The notes under the pieces were generated by a model. The model worked only from the letters and a program-made list of their open reading frames with translations, was not told the DNA's origin and searched no databases. The translations under genes and the position numbers were made by a program. Positions 62,299-64,000 of a stretch of DNA of 64,000 nucleotides are shown here, in pieces (the first letter of the stretch is position 1; each line of letters begins with the position of its first letter). Source of the stretch: Balneolaceae bacterium (GTDB lineage Bacteria; Bacteroidota; Rhodothermia; Balneolales; Balneolaceae); the NCBI GenBank assembly GCA_017795005.1, contig CP051242.1, forward strand, positions 868,001 through 932,000, given 5' to 3'.

Positions 62299-64000
62299 AT
62301 GTTTGCATTACACGATCAACGCTTTAGGGATATACTGCTTCTTACACTGGGATTTTTTGGGGCACTATGGTTTTTTTACGACCTGGGGAATAACCACCCG
62401 CTGGGGCCGGTAGAAATTAAGCTAACTAATGATGAAGCTATTCATCATGCTGATTCAATATTCCTTAATTGGCAGTATCAACCAGTAAATCTTAAAAAAA
62501 GAGCCCGGGTTGATTCCTATTCGGGAATGATTGATCATCTTCAAGCTAAGTACGGTCGCTCAGAATTTATTCGGAATATGAAGGATACATCACCTAATAA
62601 GTTACCTGCTTATTTTTGGCAGGTTCAGGAATTTTCAGTTGATGACGGGGTAATCAAAAATGCATTTGGCGCCCGGTTAAGCAAACAAGGTGAACTTATT
62701 TCATTTAATGTAGAAGATGATTTGATTGTACAGCAAACCCCGTTCAATCGGTCTATGATACGATACGCATATAGCAGAGGTCGGGAATTCACAAAGGTTT
62801 TTGAAGATTCGATCATTACCCGACTGGTAAATTTTCAGCATATGAGAGACGACATTGAAAGCTCTATGGAGTTTATCAGTGATCAATTAGATAGTGAGGA
62901 AGAGTATCATACAAGCTATATATGGTCAGGAATCGATTATTATATACAAAATTCATATTGGAAAAGGTTTTCTTTTCGTAGAGATTCGATGAGTTTTAAT
63001 GATAATGGTAGCTTCAGATATGCAATAGCTAATCTTACTTCTCAAGATACAGTGATGGGTGTTGTTCCTAAACTTACAGTAGAGCTGTTACCGGCAGGTG
63101 TAGTTAAGAGCTTTAATGTAGAACTTGGGGATGGCTTTTCAACAAGTGCAATGGGCGTGGAGGAAAGCAGAAGGAACCACATCCTGGGCGTCTTTCTGTT
63201 TTTTGGAATTTGGTTGCTAATCTCTTTTTATCTCAGAATTAAATCCCGAGCTGTTGATACTCGTCCAGCGCTGGTTGTTGCTGTAATCTGTGGATTTCTT
63301 GTACCACTCCTGTTCGTTCTTCAGTATACACGGGAATTCGCTCTCAGTTTTGAAGCTGAGCAGCTATCGTCATTTATCAGCGTTCTTTTTTCATTTGGAG
63401 TGATGGGTGCATTGGCCGCAACGGGTTTCTTTGTAATAACTGCAGTTGGTGATTCTGTAACCAGACAATATTGGCCGGTTCAGCTTAAAACATGGGACTT
63501 GGTTCGTCGAGGCATGTTTAAAAATAAACCTGTCGGTTGGGCGATAGTAAGGGCAATTTCAATTGGTGGAATTTTAGCCGGTGCTTTTTCCATCATTCTT
63601 AGCTTCTTTCCAAGTCTGTATATCAGAGGGAATGTACTTTTTTCTGAAGGAGCGTATGCCTTTTCTCCACTTGCCAACATAATTATTACCCTTTTAATAG
63701 GGTTACCTTTTGTTTTAGTTTGTTTCCTCATTCTGGGAAATCAGATATATGCTTTAACATCAAAAAAATGGGCAATTCCTATAGTAAGTGGATTAGTTTT
63801 TGCGTTAGTCGATCTGGTCCCAATGGACATGGACCCAATGTTTACAGAATTTATCCTGAACTTTATTTTGGGATTTTTGATAGGAGTATTTTACATCAAC
63901 TTTGATTTTCTGACTATTGCTCTTGGTTTTTTCATTTTCCTAAACTTTATAACTACTTCAAAAGGATGGTTAGTGAATGGCTCGCCTGACGCTCCGATAT
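62299..64000 (+). CDS. Large polytopic membrane protein (cut by window end)
   Basis: An ORF from ATG 62299 remains open to the last base, so at least 567 residues are present and the end is missing. Layout: TM near residues 9-25, a long periplasmic domain (about 30-295) without Cys-rich or catalytic motifs that I recognise, a TM at about 300-320, then a series of about eight helices from 330 on ('AVICGFLVPLLFVLQYT', 'VMGALAATGFFVITAVGDS', 'WAIVRAISIGGILAGAFSII'). 'RRGMFKNKPVGWAIVRA' is a basic loop. The C-terminal domain that would name the family (possibly a CPBP-type protease or a phosphatase) lies beyond the window. Divergent from the NRDE gene. Confidence 0.7.
   Translation, partial: MFALHDQRFRDILLLTLGFFGALWFFYDLGNNHPLGPVEIKLTNDEAIHHADSIFLNWQYQPVNLKKRARVDSYSGMIDHLQAKYGRSEFIRNMKDTSPNKLPAYFWQVQEFSVDDGVIKNAFGARLSKQGELISFNVEDDLIVQQTPFNRSMIRYAYSRGREFTKVFEDSIITRLVNFQHMRDDIESSMEFISDQLDSEEEYHTSYIWSGIDYYIQNSYWKRFSFRRDSMSFNDNGSFRYAIANLTSQDTVMGVVPKLTVELLPAGVVKSFNVELGDGFSTSAMGVEESRRNHILGVFLFFGIWLLISFYLRIKSRAVDTRPALVVAVICGFLVPLLFVLQYTREFALSFEAEQLSSFISVLFSFGVMGALAATGFFVITAVGDSVTRQYWPVQLKTWDLVRRGMFKNKPVGWAIVRAISIGGILAGAFSIILSFFPSLYIRGNVLFSEGAYAFSPLANIIITLLIGLPFVLVCFLILGNQIYALTSKKWAIPIVSGLVFALVDLVPMDMDPMFTEFILNFILGFLIGVFYINFDFLTIALGFFIFLNFITTSKGWLVNGSPDAPI

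Overview
The window is a contiguous bacterial chromosome segment, moderately AT-rich and densely coded, with no rRNA, tRNA, CRISPR array or prophage that I can see. The gene set (FecR/TonB-receptor pair with an STN domain, GldC, a cytochrome carrying a C-terminal 'NYPNPFNPGTQI' sorting domain, many Cys-lipoproteins, HisKA_2 kinase, WbqC, NRDE protein, two-domain universal stress protein) points to the Bacteroidota/Rhodothermota/Balneolota group, most likely a marine Balneolota member. That placement is inference from gene content only.

Layout. 1-4 kb: end of a FecR anti-sigma gene, a TonB-dependent receptor and a UspA protein. 4-11 kb: secreted cytochrome, recN, a four-helix-bundle gene, rluD, then a DDAH-type hydrolase and amino-acid permease divergent from a Rieske oxygenase. 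11.4-13.4 kb: a REP/RAYT island with five REP palindromes, a tyrosine transposase, a duplicated 3' end of the Rieske gene and an abiH gene broken by an amber codon. 13.5-25 kb: PadR regulator plus FtsX-type permease, phosphotransferase, WG-repeat protein, two histidine kinases, gldC, a MEMO-like protein, nth. 24.5-31 kb: katG with an ankyrin partner, an FKBP lipoprotein and a three-gene pnt transhydrogenase. 31-45 kb: a repeat lipoprotein, trxB, a CPBP protease, comM-like gene, priA, a GCS2-CBS ligase coupled to an aspartoacylase-like gene and scpB, rluB, a hydrolase. 45-64 kb: a frameshifted propeller lipoprotein, a large metalloprotease, a BNR-propeller protein, a sterol-desaturase-like hydroxylase, an SSS symporter with a 38-residue companion, wbqC-like, gltX, PBP4, nhaC-like, an NRDE protein, and a membrane protein cut by the window end.

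The most unusual signal is a class of intergenic sequences with a 7-nt periodicity. At three separate loci (6.6, 36.1 and 42.9 kb) these heptads form inverted arms around a four-helix-bundle (S23/IVP-like) gene. At 6.6 kb the ORF fills exactly the space between two 34-nt arms (32/34 identical). Gene-less palindromic versions occur at 4.8, 20.4 and 29.7 kb, and a perfect (TGCTAAT)15 array directly precedes the hydroxylase gene at 52.2 kb. I interpret these as a possibly undescribed cassette family with gene-bearing and gene-less forms; no mobility has been shown.

Other points worth a look: PriA has lost two cysteines that belong to the same zinc site; the endonuclease III iron-sulfur motif has unusual spacing; an A7 tract breaks a lipoprotein gene; and two very small membrane ORFs (29 and 38 codons) lie next to priA and the symporter.
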